In this document: positions 42,468 through 54,677 of the stretch, piece after piece
Layout: every line of letters begins with the position of its first letter
Numbering within the stretch: the first letter of the stretch is position 1
From: Pleurotus djamor
Lineage: Eukaryota > Basidiomycota > Agaricomycetes > Agaricales > Pleurotaceae
NCBI GenBank assembly: GCA_029747585.1
Contig: JAPEVF010000287.1
Location: 1-54,809, forward strand
DNA length: 54,809 nt
Direction of reading: 5' to 3'
Notes under the pieces: model-generated
Seen by the model: only the letters and a program-made list of their open reading frames with translations
Databases searched by the model: none
Told to the model about the DNA's origin: nothing
Made by a program: the position numbers and the translations under genes

Positions 42468-43333
42468 ATGAACAAGGATAAGCTGACGCCAAGCGAATTA
42501 GCGTTTGCCGATCCAGAGGCGAAAAAGTACGTACCTATGACTATGAAGTCCCGCAATTGTGCCTCAAGGATTCGCAAGCACCGACACTGTTATCTTGTCG
42601 CCGGATACCCTTATTATCGTCCGGGATTTGACCGCAGCAAGCCAGCGAACATTTGATTGCATTAGGGCCTTCCATGAGCAGTACGCGTGAGTGCATTACA
42701 AAGTGACCGAGGTTTGGCGGACTTACTGGGAGTTCTGATGAACAAAAAGCAAGACCAAGAAAGACAAACTACCAGTGGGCGCTGTCGCAGTGAACAAGGT
42801 CTTAGGCGAACAGTCAAAGCAATACTCCAAGACAATTAGCTCGAGTATCACAGTAGCGGATAAGGGCAGAGTGATATCGAGGAACGCGTTGATGATTCTT
42901 GAGGAACAGTATCAGGCGGATGATACTTGCATTTTGGCGATGATGATGATAGATGTGAGCGACGCGCACAAGGCGGCGGCTGATTTGGAGAAGGAGTTCA
43001 GAGGAATCCGTAGCGCATTATTCCAAGTGAGTCCCAATTTTTTACCGACGTCGTGATGGAGACTCACATTTTGCCGTTCAACGTTCAAGGCACAACAAGA
43101 TTTCCAGTGTCAAGATGGCGGACAGCAGACGAGTTTTGACACCGAGCTCCTCGATAAAATGACACTGGCGGCCTCAGAGCTAATTCAGGTTGCTGGGAAG
43201 TTCGTCCAATGGTGGAGCCATTTGAAAACCGAGGAAGCGAGCTTGCTCCCACTCATCCGTGACGCGAGTCCACTGGCTCGAAGCGTCTGGTCATCCTTGG
43301 AGGAGCAATTCATCGTTTACAGTCAAGAGGTGC
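42468..43333 (+). CDS. Unknown helical protein, copy 2 (paired with P450)
   Basis: Multi-exon gene, paralogue of the minus-strand gene at 38.1-39.3 kb. Recognisable segments are MNKDKLTPSELAFADPEAKK, YYRPGFDRSK with TFDCIRAFHEQYA, an exon 42750-43026 (KTKKDKLPVGAVAVNKVLGE to LEKEFRGIRSALFQ, then GTGAGT), and an exon ending at 43329 with LLDKMTLAASELIQVAGKFV, QWWSHLKTEEASLL and WSSLEEQFIVYSQE. The tryptophan pair in FVxWW and the C-terminal LExxFxxYxxE are conserved between the copies. Early exon borders and the last exon are not fixed. No family named. Confidence 0.5.
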
Positions 43334-43599
43334 GTGGTTCGTTTCTCGCATTCGGCCCTATGGAATACCGACTCCGAGCAAGGTCAAGCGACAACAAGAT
43401 TTCTATGCGGTGCCGAACACAGAAAAGTCGAAATCGTGGCTGAAACGCATGTAAGCGCAGCGAATTTTCTCCGTTACGAGGAAGGAACTCACGAGAAACC
43501 TACACCAGCTCCGAAAAGGTTGGCCGTTAAGATACATGGCGGGAGTTCTTGAGTTGTAGCCACGACACAAGCTCGAAGTAGTGTTTGAAGCTGGTAACA

Positions 43600-44581
43600 C
43601 GTTGGCAAGGGGCGGGTGTGGTCAGTCTCTCCATCTAATCAGATAACCGGATAGTTAGGGGCCTGAGATCCTAATAACTTCAACGTCATCCACCGACTAT
43701 TCGTGGACCCATTATAATTAAGGAATTCAAGTCCAAAAGTTCGCCCATCCGATACTATATTTTATCATCTATCCGAAGGCTTCGGCCTTGACTTGCCTCT
43801 CGAGTCTCGACATAAACTCGCATAGGGGCGTTGACCTCGAATCTAGCGCCCTGCGAGTCCGAGAACTCCGAGCCAATCTTTTCTTCGATCACTCTCAGCT
43901 AGTGCTTCTGCCCTTTTTTCAATTTGGCTTTCCTCACACTCCTCCTCCATTCAACCGCGTACGCTGGCTTTGAGGATCTAAGATGAAGACCGAAAACGCA
44001 AAAGTAGCAACGGACTCCGAATTGGATAGTTGGCTCGGGCGAACTTCTCGCAGGGCATCTCAGTCCTGTGACCTGGGCACTTTCAAAGTTCAACCGTTCT
44101 CGAGCTCGGCTTACCAGGAAGCGGGGATTTCTGGCCTTGTCCTATGTACGGGAGCGAACGAGTCGTGGAAACAATGCACGTCGCTGTCAAATACTCCCTG
44201 GGCTTTTGCGTGCTGACTTCTTCATCTGGCGCGTTGCTCCATGTCCTTGCTCTCATTCCACATAAAGCCCGGGCATCGAAAGCTTACTCGACACTTCAAT
44301 GATGAAGCTTGAAGCTTGAAGGGCCGCTTACGACCTGTTTCTACAAATCCGGTACTATGTACCTCCGCATGGACTCCGCAGAAACATGAAAGCATCGCCC
44401 CTTGTCCAGGTTATCTCCGCCAAGTGCCTTTTCCTCGATGAATGTCTCACAATCCATCGGACGCGAACAGATTTCGACTCCACCCGGTGCTTTTAGCAGA
44501 CGCGCGGTTTGGGAAGATACTTTATAAAGCGAACCCTCAGTGGTCTCATGGTTTTTATCCCCCGCCTCACACAACTCTGTC
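43600..44581. other. Intergenic, probable P450 promoter region
   Basis: No gene with a recognisable domain. TATAAA-like words occur (TTTATAAAG near 44522). Short plus-strand frames around 43.8-44.2 kb are not supported. Confidence 0.4.
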
Positions 44582-46651
44582 ATGGACACGTTGTGGTCAC
44601 TTGCGCCTCTTCTTCTAGCCTTCTTTTCCACGTTGATTTTCGTTTCGAAGTCGTTTACTCGGAAAGGGACACTTCCTCCAGGTCCTCCACGGTTACCAGT
44701 CCTGGGAAACCTACTTCAGCTCACCGAAAGCGAAAGCATATGGCGTCCGATGACGACATGGGGTCAAAAATATGGTTCGTTTATTACGCCGTGGTTGAGT
44801 GGCAGCTTTGTCTGATGAAAATGACGCTTAGGTCCAATCATATCCCTTAGCGCTTTGGGGCAACCTCTCATGGTACTCAATAGCCACAAGGTCGCGTCTG
44901 ATCTTCTTGATCGGAGATCCAGTATCTATTCTGATCGCCCTGGGAACATCGTCGTTGGGGAATTGCTGACGAAGGGATACCTGATGGCTATCACTCGGTA
45001 TGGTGACCTCTGGCGGCGGATGCGTCGCGCCGCTCATGAGTACGTTCTCACTTCCTCATTCATACCACGTGCCCATTGAAACTTTCATCTCCGTAGAGCT
45101 GTTGGCCCTCACATATACAAGGAGTACTTTCCCCAGCTTGAGGTCGAGGCCTCGGTTCTGGTCTCTACTCTTCTCGATTCTCCGGATGACTTCTTCAATC
45201 ACATCCGGCGAGCAACGACCTCACTTATGCTTTCGTTAATTTACGGCCTTCCTCCGATACTGGACTCAAAAGACCCGAGGATAGTTTGGATCGAAGGTGT
45301 CGCCCAACGACTTGGAGTCGCTGCTCGTCCGGGAGCTTACTACGTCGAATTTCTTACCTGGATGATGTACCTGCCACGATGGATGTCAGTCCTTTTTTCT
45401 CGTTACTCGGTGATGTACCAATATGCCCTCTATCTAGGTGTCGTTGGAGAACGGATGCGGAGCGTTGGCATGTCGAGACCTCCGCTAAATATCGGGAGCT
45501 TCTTGATGGTGTAGCTGCTCGAGAAGTACGCGCGTCATCCTATATTGAGGCTGTCTTGACTAACCCACCATCCCCTCCAGAAAGCTGGCTCGCAGCAACC
45601 GTGTATATCCACGCGACTTCTTCAAGAATGTTCAAAGGGAAATCTCTCATTAGATGAGACCACTTGGACTGCGGGAACGCTCTAGTAAGTAAGCAGAACT
45701 TCCCATTCCTTCATGCTTTTCAACGCGTCACTAGTCTTGCAGGCGCGGAAACGGTACCGTTGTCTGACTCCTCCATCAAATAACCTTCCTAATTTCCTTA
45801 TACAGACAGGTACAACTATGCTCTGGTTCATGCAAGCGATGTTACTCCACCCTTCCGCTCAGCTCGCCGCTCAGGAAGAACTCGACCGTGTGGTTGGGAA
45901 GTCACGTATGCCAACGTTTCGTGACTTCGACAACCTTCCATACATCCAAGCGATCGTCAAGGAAGTCTTGCGCTGGCGTCCCGTTCTTCCTCTGGGCGTT
46001 CCCCATAGGTTGGACAAGGAGGACACATACCTCGGGTATCAAATTCCCAAGGATTCTATCGTGATCGCCAATGCTTGGTAGGCGATATTCTACTTAGTCT
46101 CGATCCTCTCCCTCTGCCGTACTGATAAGCATACATCAGGGGACTCAACCAAGACCCGGATGTTTACGGTGATGACGCCCACAAATTTAAGCCCGAGCGG
46201 TACCTCAATTCGGCTGGAAATGTGGTAACACCTGCCTCCATCGACACCAAGGACGAAGGGCATGTCACTTACGGTTTCGGTCGTCGGTAAGTCCATCAGT
46301 CGTTTGCTATAAACCCATCACCAACGCTCTTGCAGGCTATGTGTTGGCCGCTATGTCGCCAATAGCAACGTTTTCATCCAAGCCGCATCCATCCTCTGGG
46401 CGCTGCGAATTCTGCCTGAACACGATAATAAGGGAGAGGCGTTATTACCTGATGTGAACAAGGATGATGTTGATGGGCTTTTGCTGTGAGTTCTCTATCC
46501 TGTTCGCTGGGAGCGATGGCTAATTGACGTCAATCGGCTTAGCGCGCCTCCCAAGTTCAGATGCAGATTCGTACCTCGATCTGATGAAGTCCTCGCCATC
46601 GTCCAGTCAACGAAGGAGGAGAGGATGTCTGGATCGAAGCAGGATGTATGA
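44582..46651 (+). CDS. Cytochrome P450, copy 2 (OrdA-like)
   Basis: Ten exons (44582-44774, 44832-45039, 45097-45384, 45438-45525, 45581-45684, 45735-45753, 45806-46077, 46140-46286, 46336-46485, 46543-46651) join in phase to 525 residues. Exons 2-9 have exactly the lengths of those in copy 1, including the 19-nt micro-exon. The anchor is SLAPLLLAFFSTLIF, the hinge LPPGPPRLPVLGN, the I-helix AGAETTG, ExxR KEVLRWRP, PERY and the haem loop FGFGRRLCVG. An in-frame GTG upstream was rejected in favour of ATG MDTLWSLAP, which places the anchor as in copy 1. The C-terminus (RFVPRSDEVLAIVQ) is longer than in copy 1. Confidence 0.9.
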
Positions 46652-48889
46652 CCCTGATGCAGATGAAGGTTGCTTTGGGACATTGTATGCGGCTTGATAG
46701 ACTTCGCTTGGAAATAATGTGAAGGCTCGAAATCCAGCACTAGTCAGCGTTTCCCCCCGTGCCGGCGGGCTATCAACGACGTCATTCTCGTCATCCTCCA
46801 GGTAGTTTCAGTCCTGGCAGGATGTGGACTGATTACTGGTACTGAGGCCTGAGGTCTCAGTGGATGTCCTCGATGGGCTTGTTCGGTGTCTGAGGCGGAA
46901 ATAGCCGAACCTCCCTTTTAGGCATCTCAGTTGAGGTGATCTCGGTCTGGCCAAGGCGGAGCTCTTTCCCCAACCACAAGGAATTCTACCATATCCTCAT
47001 CGACCTACATTGTCATCAACGTCTTCAACCAAGAGTTTCTCCATCTGTTTCCTCCCTTGTGTCGCTAAACTGGAGCCACCAACGATCTCGATGATTTCTC
47101 TGCTGCACAGTGCATGCGCTCTTTGCAATGTGCATGGTCTCTGGGCATTTCACTCTGCAGATTAATATAGCTTGGCTCCTTCAAATGAGCTCGCATTCAA
47201 GACCCATACGCGTGGATTTTCGCGTCCGCAGAGTTGGGTACGAGGATAGGTACATGTGGCCCAGACAGGTCCGAAGAGCGCGAAGAAATGCCGTTGAACT
47301 ATTGGGTTGTAAGTTCCCTTTTCAACCTCACCTTTTCCGCGCCCGCTCTCTCTCTTCTCAGCCCATATTCATCATATCATTTATCTAGTCTCGTCCCCTA
47401 GACTCCATGCCAACGAAGACCGCCATGACAAACACCTACAAGAGATGTACGCAAGCCATCTGCCTTTCATGAGGCATCTAGACGACGGAATGTAGGCCGA
47501 AGGACTGTCTCGGGTTGCAACTCGTGCGGAGGGGATATTAATGTACACCCCCGTGGTATCTCGATCTCGTGCGTTTTCTTCGCTTCTAATATTCCTTTCC
47601 TGCTAACGGCCCTCCTTCATTCTCAGCTTGAGATCATACTTACTACCTTTCCTTTCTATATGGAGCCGTATCGGCTCTGTTTTTACCATGGTCACAAGCT
47701 TCCAGTCGACCATCGACCATCAAGACACAGGTCGGACGAAATATCCCCTCTTTCTCAAATTCCAACACGGACCTGCTACTCCCTGACAAAAGCTCGCCCC
47801 CGTCGCCCTCTCTATCCTCCATTTCGCTCCCTCCTCTCGTACCCAGATCGAAGCTTGAAGCTTAAAGCCTCGTACCCGTCGTTAGCATTGTTGTCCAAGC
47901 GGAGGCATTGGAACCTCGCCGTTCTCAGTGTAGAACATGATTCCGTCCAGCCTCCGTCAGAGCTAGCGTTCACAAGGCACTCTTAGCTACCCGAGGCGTG
48001 TTGGCACTAAGATCAGCTAGTGTTTCGTCACCGCGCAGAACCTCTTTCAACCCGCCTATACCAGATGGACTACGAAGCCGTTACGAGCAACCATGGTCCT
48101 GACCTTCGAGGTTCACGCACCTCACCAGGTATCTACACCCACGGTACCGATTCCGCACGCGCTACGGTACATACAACCACCGCTTCCAACCTTCCCGCCC
48201 GCAGCCTAGTCATTCTTTTGGTCACTGTTCCTGGATTACAATGCTGGTCGCTGGGTGTTGGTCACTAGACGGGTAACGTTTAGTGGTGATCGACCCGGAC
48301 GCGGAAGAGTGGTAGATATGCGAGGAGAAGGACCAGCTCGTGACCACCATAGCACCAACCCCAGTCGATGTCGTCCTATCTTTGACTTCCTACTTCGAAG
48401 CCTGAGGAGAAGCTCGAAAGGAGAACAACGACCCATACATCCTTTTCCTCACCCCAACACATGTCGCACATGGTTCTGCTCGGAGCTCGGAGGAAGGTTG
48501 TTGCTCCAATCATGTTGAATTCTTCGTCGGCTGGGATAGATGCACCTGAAGGGCGGTAGTTGTTCTTTAGTGCAGGCAGAGATGAGGCAACGAGCTCAGC
48601 CTTCACCAACCTTCGTTGGTTGGCTCCGTCTTCGCATCGCCTCCATCCTTCACGCTATAGGCATACGCGCTACCCTTAAGCTCGAAACTTTTGTATCGTG
48701 CTGCTGGCTACCATATTGCCACGGCCTTGGCACTGATCGCTCGCGGTTGATGATGAGATCCCGCTCAAATGCACGCTACACAGAAGATACTGAAGCTGCC
48801 TACCTCCCTCTTTCGTCTTCCCTTTCTTAACCTGAACGTCGTAGTCACGTGTCTACCTGAGGGTCGTGCATCCGCCCTTGTCCGTCTCG
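46652..48889. other. No confident gene
   Basis: Short frames only; the longest plus-strand ones (47660-47986, 48540-48830) lack domains and consistent splice signals. The composition resembles the decayed stretch at 29.7-33.0 kb, so gene remains are likely but could not be identified. Confidence 0.4.
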
Positions 48890-51312
48890 CTACTCTCTGT
48901 GATAGTGAAAATGGTCGGACGGACAATGAGGACACCCCTAACCTGCGAAGTTCGAGTCCTCATGTCGTTATGTAAACTCTCAACATATAAACAACTCACG
49001 CTTTCTTCGTGCTCTTGCCGCGCCTCTATCCTTCCTCCCAGCTATCAGCCGGGCCATTACCAGCTGTGTCGAACCGCTCAAAATCTGTAGGGCAACAGGA
49101 GAATGTCTGAATCGTCTTCACAAGAGCTGTCAATGTATGTATGATTTGTCTTCGAAACTCGAGATTCGAGGTGGCTCAATTCCAGTTTCTCGCATCATCT
49201 ACCGCGCTAGCCGCACTTGCACAGGGGAGGAGGTGGCTATAGGTGCGTTTCAAGCCTGTTGAACCCATTTGAATAGTGTTAATGAGGTCTTCGCCGTGGC
49301 GGCTCCAGAAATCCACAGCCCAGGGACCAACCCAAATCGATGCATCTCAATTGCAAACGAGAACTCGCTCAGTCCTCGGCTGGATGCGACGTTAGGGCAG
49401 CTGGAAAGTAACTTCAACCGTATGGACGCAACTGCCGTGCACATGTCGAACACCATGGGCAGATTTACATCTTCCATGGACAAACTTGCATCTGCCGTAG
49501 AGTCTTTGGCGGTGTCCGTGGTGCGACTTGATATCCTGCTACTGCTCTGGATTAATCTCGCTGACCCTAGTCCCTTCCGTATGAAGGAGAAAAATACCCA
49601 GCTATTCGCGGAGGTTCATCTCAAGCTCGCCGAGCGTAACACCATGATCGTGGAATTCCTGGAGAGGAGAGACAGAGCTGCAGACGAAAGACTAGCAAGA
49701 ATAGAAGAGCATCAAAAGTGCCTCAACGCTATCCTGAAACAACTCCAAGTTCAGAAGGATGAAAAGGAAAACACTGTGAATGCCACAGTTCAGGTATGTT
49801 CGTTCACGTTGTCAATTCCATGGACTGTAGCTGACGGTATCCACACACAGCCTCCTACTGAGACTTCTGATCAAGCTCAAGTCATCGCAGACCTTCAGAG
49901 ACGTCTCGAAGCTCTTGAACGAAAAGGCGAGAGCAGCTCATCGGTAAGTCTCACGTCGTGAGCACCCTTGTGAGTGAGATCGCCTGACGCCCCTCGTAGG
50001 ACGCGAAGTAGTCATCTCCATCAAAGATGGCCGCTTAGTGCGCGCGATATTATAGGATACATGTAGGGCTCGTTCTGTGTAGATTCAATGGGGTATTTCA
50101 CTGCCATTCAACTGCGATCAGACCAACCAGTAAGATGGTTAGACGGACATGAAAAGAACGGTTTTGTCTGGATACAATCCTTGTGTGGGGGACATTGATG
50201 GGCTCATTCCCGACGACGTTGCTAAGGGGCCTCCCCTATGTTCTTGAATCCAGACACAGCGCTTATGGAAGTCCACGGACCAACTTCTGATCGGAACTTC
50301 TTCCTTACTGCCAGGAATCCATGGTCTCGGGAAGGAGATCTCATTGTTCCATGTGGAGTGCCTCCGAAAACCATTGTTCGTTTGACATTTCCCAGTTCGT
50401 CAGGCTCAGGTACCCAGACGTGGTCTCTTCAGCCTTATCAACTCCTCCGCCCCCACTGAGGCCTTCTCCCATTCAGCGCCGATCATTTTTACGGTGACGC
50501 TGATGGTGCGTGGTATATAATTCAAGCTGAGGAAATGCTTCTCATTCATAGGACCAGCGTATCAGGACAGATCTCCTCGCGCACCAAGCTATCGACGAGC
50601 AAATACATGCTCTGAAGATTCGGAGAAACACGTACTGCGCAGTATCCCAACTTCCGGATGAGATATTGTCCAGAATATTCACCTTCACCAAGCTCGACGC
50701 GGAGCAGACTTTTGGCTCCATGCGGAAGCGCCATCAATGGATGAGTTCAACCGTTCACGTCTGCCGAGCATGGAGGAAAATCGGTCTCAACCATCCTTCC
50801 CTGTGGTCCTGCATCGACTTGCCGGCTCCGAATGCCATGGAGATGTTGTTTCGCTCCAAGTCCGCACCATTGCAGCTGTTGTGTAAAGTTCCGGACGAAA
50901 CTGACAGCGCAGAGGATAATGATCGTAATCAGTCCGAATTCTGGCTACCTGCAGAAGCAGCCTTCGCTGATATGAGCAGGATACGAGACATCAGCGTCGC
51001 TGGAGGGACCGTTCACTACAGCACGCTTTCCAGGCTCTTCTCGCTTCACATCCACCCTTCAGTCCAAACACCCACTCCTTCATCATCATCTCCTCGGTTC
51101 GAAACACTCTCTATCCATATTCACGACTGCATCACAGACCCAACACCTGCGAGGCTCTTACCATGGGGAGAGCTCAAACATCTACGTTACCTCCTCCTGC
51201 TCGGTGTCCCTCTTCCTCCCGTCTCCCCTTTCATGCCCCATCTCGAATTCCTCATCATTGGTAACACCCCGAAACACCCACACTCCCTCACCGCCATACT
51301 TCGACTACTGAA
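48890..51312 (+). repeat. Segmental duplication, copy 2
   Basis: Counterpart of the inverted block at 21346-23830; order, spacing and exon structure of both genes are preserved. The right limit given is where copy 1 is broken off, so the original duplication may have been longer. Confidence 0.85.
49103..50011 (+). CDS. Coiled-coil protein, copy 2 of the duplicated block
   Basis: Five exons (49103-49134, 49211-49242, 49309-49793, 49851-49943, 50000-50011) give 217 residues in phase. The first acceptor was fixed by comparing the copies (GCTAG in both); an earlier CCAG would create a stop. Segments: MSESSSQELS, EIHSPGTNPN, heptads around MDKLASAVESLAVSV, the charged helix RLARIEEHQKCLNAILKQLQ, and VIADLQRRLEALERKGES, ending SSSSDAK. 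It lacks the 63-bp internal duplication of copy 1. Its stop lies ~490 bp before the F-box gene start, on the same strand. Confidence 0.7.
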
Positions 51313-52360
51313 CGGTACCCCGAATCTACTGGATACTTCTCTGAGGCTGTATGTCATGACTCTCCCCGATCCCACTACTGTCATAGCTTCCATAGCCGCC
51401 TTTCCTCACCGCGTATTCTTACCGCGTCTGGGGTACATCACTATCGAATCAAATGACATCACCACGTGTCACATATTTGACCGTTTATCCTACCCAGACA
51501 CAGCACTCGTTGCTTGCTGCTACCAAACTGCTCCTATTACCCCTCGCACAGATTTTTCCCCGTTGAGGCGAGTATACGCCAAGTTTGGTGGATACGCATC
51601 CCCCCAAAGCTCAGCCATACCTGATCTTGGCGGGAAAGGCCTTGAAGTATCTTTGAGCTTGAGTGGGATCGTCAGCGTTGCCATTGTTTGGCGGAAACAA
51701 TTATACAGACTGCAGCCGGATTCAACATATAGAGCTCCAATCAACCCTCAGGCGGCACTCCATCTCCCTTGTACCCTTGAAACCTATGAACAAGTGCACA
51801 AGATTATCCCCTGGTCAAGCGTGAATTACCTCGCCCTCGGCTCATTTCAACCCGATTATCCTCCAGCATGCCTAGCATTTTATTCTATCTTAGGCAGCTG
51901 CAGCGACCTCAGGGAGCTACAAGTAACGATGGGACATGTGGATGTGCTCGATCGCATAATAAGGGTGACTGCAGATGCACAAGGTGCTGCAGGGAGCGTC
52001 GGGGAGGTTGATCAGGACGGCCTTGCACACCCTTCCCCACCGCCTGTTCCGCAAATTCCTCTGCCGAAACTTCGTCTGATCACATTACACGCTGCAAGCT
52101 TTGAAGCACCTGATGACGCACGCTCGGCATATGATGCACTTGTCGCGCTCATTCAGCTGAGGACACCAAGGGCTGACAAAGACTCAGATACAACATCCTC
52201 AGCAGCGGAGCGTAGTTCGTGGTTTGGAATCACTGATGTGGCCCTTTCGGATTGTACGGATATATCTTCGCAGCAAGTGTCGAATTTGTCCAGAATGGTC
52301 ACGAGAATTCAATGGGATGGGAAGGGTCTAATTGGAGAGTTGAACAATATGTCAGAGTAG
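50503..52360 (+). CDS. F-box protein with leucine-rich region, full-length copy
   Basis: The ATG (50503-50505) is an exon end: the donor GTGCGT follows at once, and after a 46-bp intron the frame continues at 50552, giving 603 residues. The same arrangement in copy 1 supports it. An N-terminal helix (AIDEQIHALKIRRN) precedes the F-box (QLPDEILSRIFTFTK, VCRAWRKIGLNHPSLWSCID). Then come leucine-rich repeats (LLPWGELKHLRYLLLLGVPL, MPHLEFLIIGNTP, SVNYLALGSFQ, SDLRELQVTMG, LPKLRLITLHAASFE). Expected role: substrate adaptor of a Skp1-cullin ubiquitin ligase. Confidence 0.75.
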
Positions 52361-52493
52361 TGTCGTTGTTCTGTTTATTATTTCCTCCTTATCCTTATCC
52401 TCCTGCGCACGCCGGTGATGGACATCTTTCGTGTCCCTCAAAGCCTCGATTAACGCCAAATCATTCCTTTCACTGGCATTAGTGCTTGCCAAT

Positions 52494-53846
52494 TTACTCC
52501 AAGAGAGCCAATCGACGCAGGACTAGAGATATCCAACATGTCAATGATGGCGATCAGCACAAGGGAGACAAAAAAAGACTTACGTTGACTTTGATACGGG
52601 CTATCAACGTCCAGCCACCACCTACCAAAAATGTCCGTCGAAGTAGGAGTNTGGGAGCGAAGAACAGACGGCGGTGTACTGCGTTCATAGCGAGTGTTCC
52701 TCCCTCGTCCGGTATCCAAAATGAGCTGATCGTATGTGAAGTCGACTTTCAGGAGGGAGGGGAAATGAGCGAAGAGGGAGCCAGAGATGGTTTCGCAGGT
52801 TGTATCNGGTTGGATACGAATCGAGTGAAGTCCTAGATAGTGGAAATGGGGCGATGGGATGANTTTGAGGTTTTTGATGAGTTCGGCTGGTCCATCCTGT
52901 AGAATCAACGTGTTAACGTCTTACGGTGGCGCGGATAAGTAAACGGACAGACTTGACAATGGATGACCAAGCGTAAGTCTTCAATACAATGTAGCTGAGG
53001 GAAGCCTGGGAACGCCAGACGGTCCACTAGGAACACAAGGCTAAGGCTGCGCAGTTCCCTATAAGTATGGGGGAGAATCGGTAGGTGGTTGGAGAAGGAA
53101 AATGGGGTGGAGAGATGTTGAACGGGCGAATTTTCGCAGATGCTCTCCCATAGGCTGGTCGATCCCTTAAAAGTGTGTAAGTGCGGGAGGTTGAGTGGGG
53201 GAACCGTAGGTGGAGCCGACGAAGAGAGCGTGATAGAAACCACACGCAGGTTCGGCTGGCGCTGTAACACGTTCAGAGCGTCTTCATACAAGCATGAGGA
53301 GAGACAGAGGTGGGAAAGGTTGACAGAGTGCGTTATTGATGGTTGTATAGCTACGTTTCTACCGCGTATGATTCCGGGAATAGCCAGTTGTTTGAGGTTG
53401 ACGCAGTCCAGGAGAAGTCCCGGGATGGTGTCTATGACTTCCTCGATGTACTGGGAGGTTGAGGCCCAGAGATTAGAGTGCATGAGCAGTATCCTTATGA
53501 AGCTCGCGAGCCGGTGGCCATTAGAACTGGTAAGGGTCGATCTAAGAAGGGATATTTGGGAACATTTGAGGGAAGCTGGCAGAATTAATGAGCCTGATAA
53601 AGCGAGCCGCGGTTGGTGGGAGGGTACAGTTTTGCTTATGAGAGTAATGCTTTCGTATAGAGTTGGTGTCGTTAGATGGTATACGGCGCGTGAGACGAGC
53701 AGGAGAGGGACAAGTAAGCCTCGATCTTCAGAGCCAACTTGGCGAATAAAAAGTTCAAAGATTTCCGGCGGGATGCACCGTTCTAGAAGAGCGGTTGAGA
53801 GTTCCTCTGCAATCAGAGTTGATGTGCGTATACCTTTTTCTGACAT
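52494..53846 (-). CDS. F-box-like protein of a different subfamily
   Basis: Three exons (52953-53846, 52584-52896, 52494-52522) join in phase to 411 residues. An F-box-like N-terminal region (CIPPEIFELFIRQV, LVPLLLVSRAVYHLTTPTLYESITL) is followed by leucine-rich stretches (LLLDCVNLKQLAIPG, SVNLSHLCLSSC, TYRELRSLSLVFLVDRLAF). Three undetermined bases (52651, 52807, 52863) lie in exon 2 but keep the frame. It lies tail-to-tail with the F-box gene ending at 52360, but the sequences are not close, so it is not a tandem copy. The last exon of 29 nt rests only on phase and splice signals. Confidence 0.65.
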
Positions 53847-53849
53847 TTA

Positions 53850-54670
53850 GAGAGACTGCGTTGATTGGGACGGTGACGGTAAGCAAGCTAAAATGTTGAG
53901 TCAAATTTAAAAGGCAAAACGCGATAATCTTATCAATCTCCCGGGCGCTACATCTATCTAAACATGGCCCATAAATTTTGCCTTCCTCATACATCGCATC
54001 GACATGGTATGGAATTTCCCAGCCCACAAGTCCATGACCGCTAAAATATTTCTCAGCCCATCACAAACAACGCTCTTTTCCAGTCAGCAACTGATAAGCA
54101 AACCCCGTCGAGTAGTGCCCTTCTCTCTTTGAGAAATACCCATGCGACGATATCCAAACTGCGTTCCTTGGGGTGTTCTCAAGGACTGCCGGGAATTTAG
54201 CCTAGAACGGCGAAAAGAGTCAGTGAATTCCGGAGCCAGACAGCTTGACGCACATTACGAGTAATGAATTGACATAAACTAGGACGCAAACCTCGTTAGC
54301 CATGAGAAACAGTCCTGGATGGTAAGACGTACGTTTGCATATGATTCCGTGGAACGTCATGAATATGAGCTTATTTGGGATGGCTAGCCACTGGATTGTT
54401 CAGGTCATGAGAAGGCCGGGTCATCGACATGGCGGAGGAATCAACGCACAGTCACGAAAACTACCATGGCGACAGCACTAAATGTACTTCACATCAGGAA
54501 AACCTGTTTTGAGTAGGAGCATAAAAAAATCTACAACGTAAAAAGTGTTGGTCATTCAAAGTACTGAAAGTTGGAAAGTGTTCTTTCAATGCTTTTGTAG
54601 ATGACTTTAATTTTACAGCCAGCTTTATGATGCTTTTATAGCTTCCACAAAAGTTTGATCAGGTGTGTTC
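53850..54670. other. No confident gene
   Basis: Upstream region of the minus-strand F-box-like gene, then AT-rich sequence without recognisable features. Confidence 0.45.
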
Positions 54671-54677
54671 TTGCTTT

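Noticed and set aside
44540..44581. Longer P450 N-terminus from an upstream GTG
   Set aside because: The ATG at 44582 gives a normal membrane anchor directly before the proline-rich hinge, as in the paralogue.
49186..49210. Earlier splice acceptor (TTCCAG) for exon 2 of the coiled-coil gene
   Set aside because: It creates a stop after eight codons; the acceptor GCTAG at 49209-49210 keeps the frame and is shared with the other copy.
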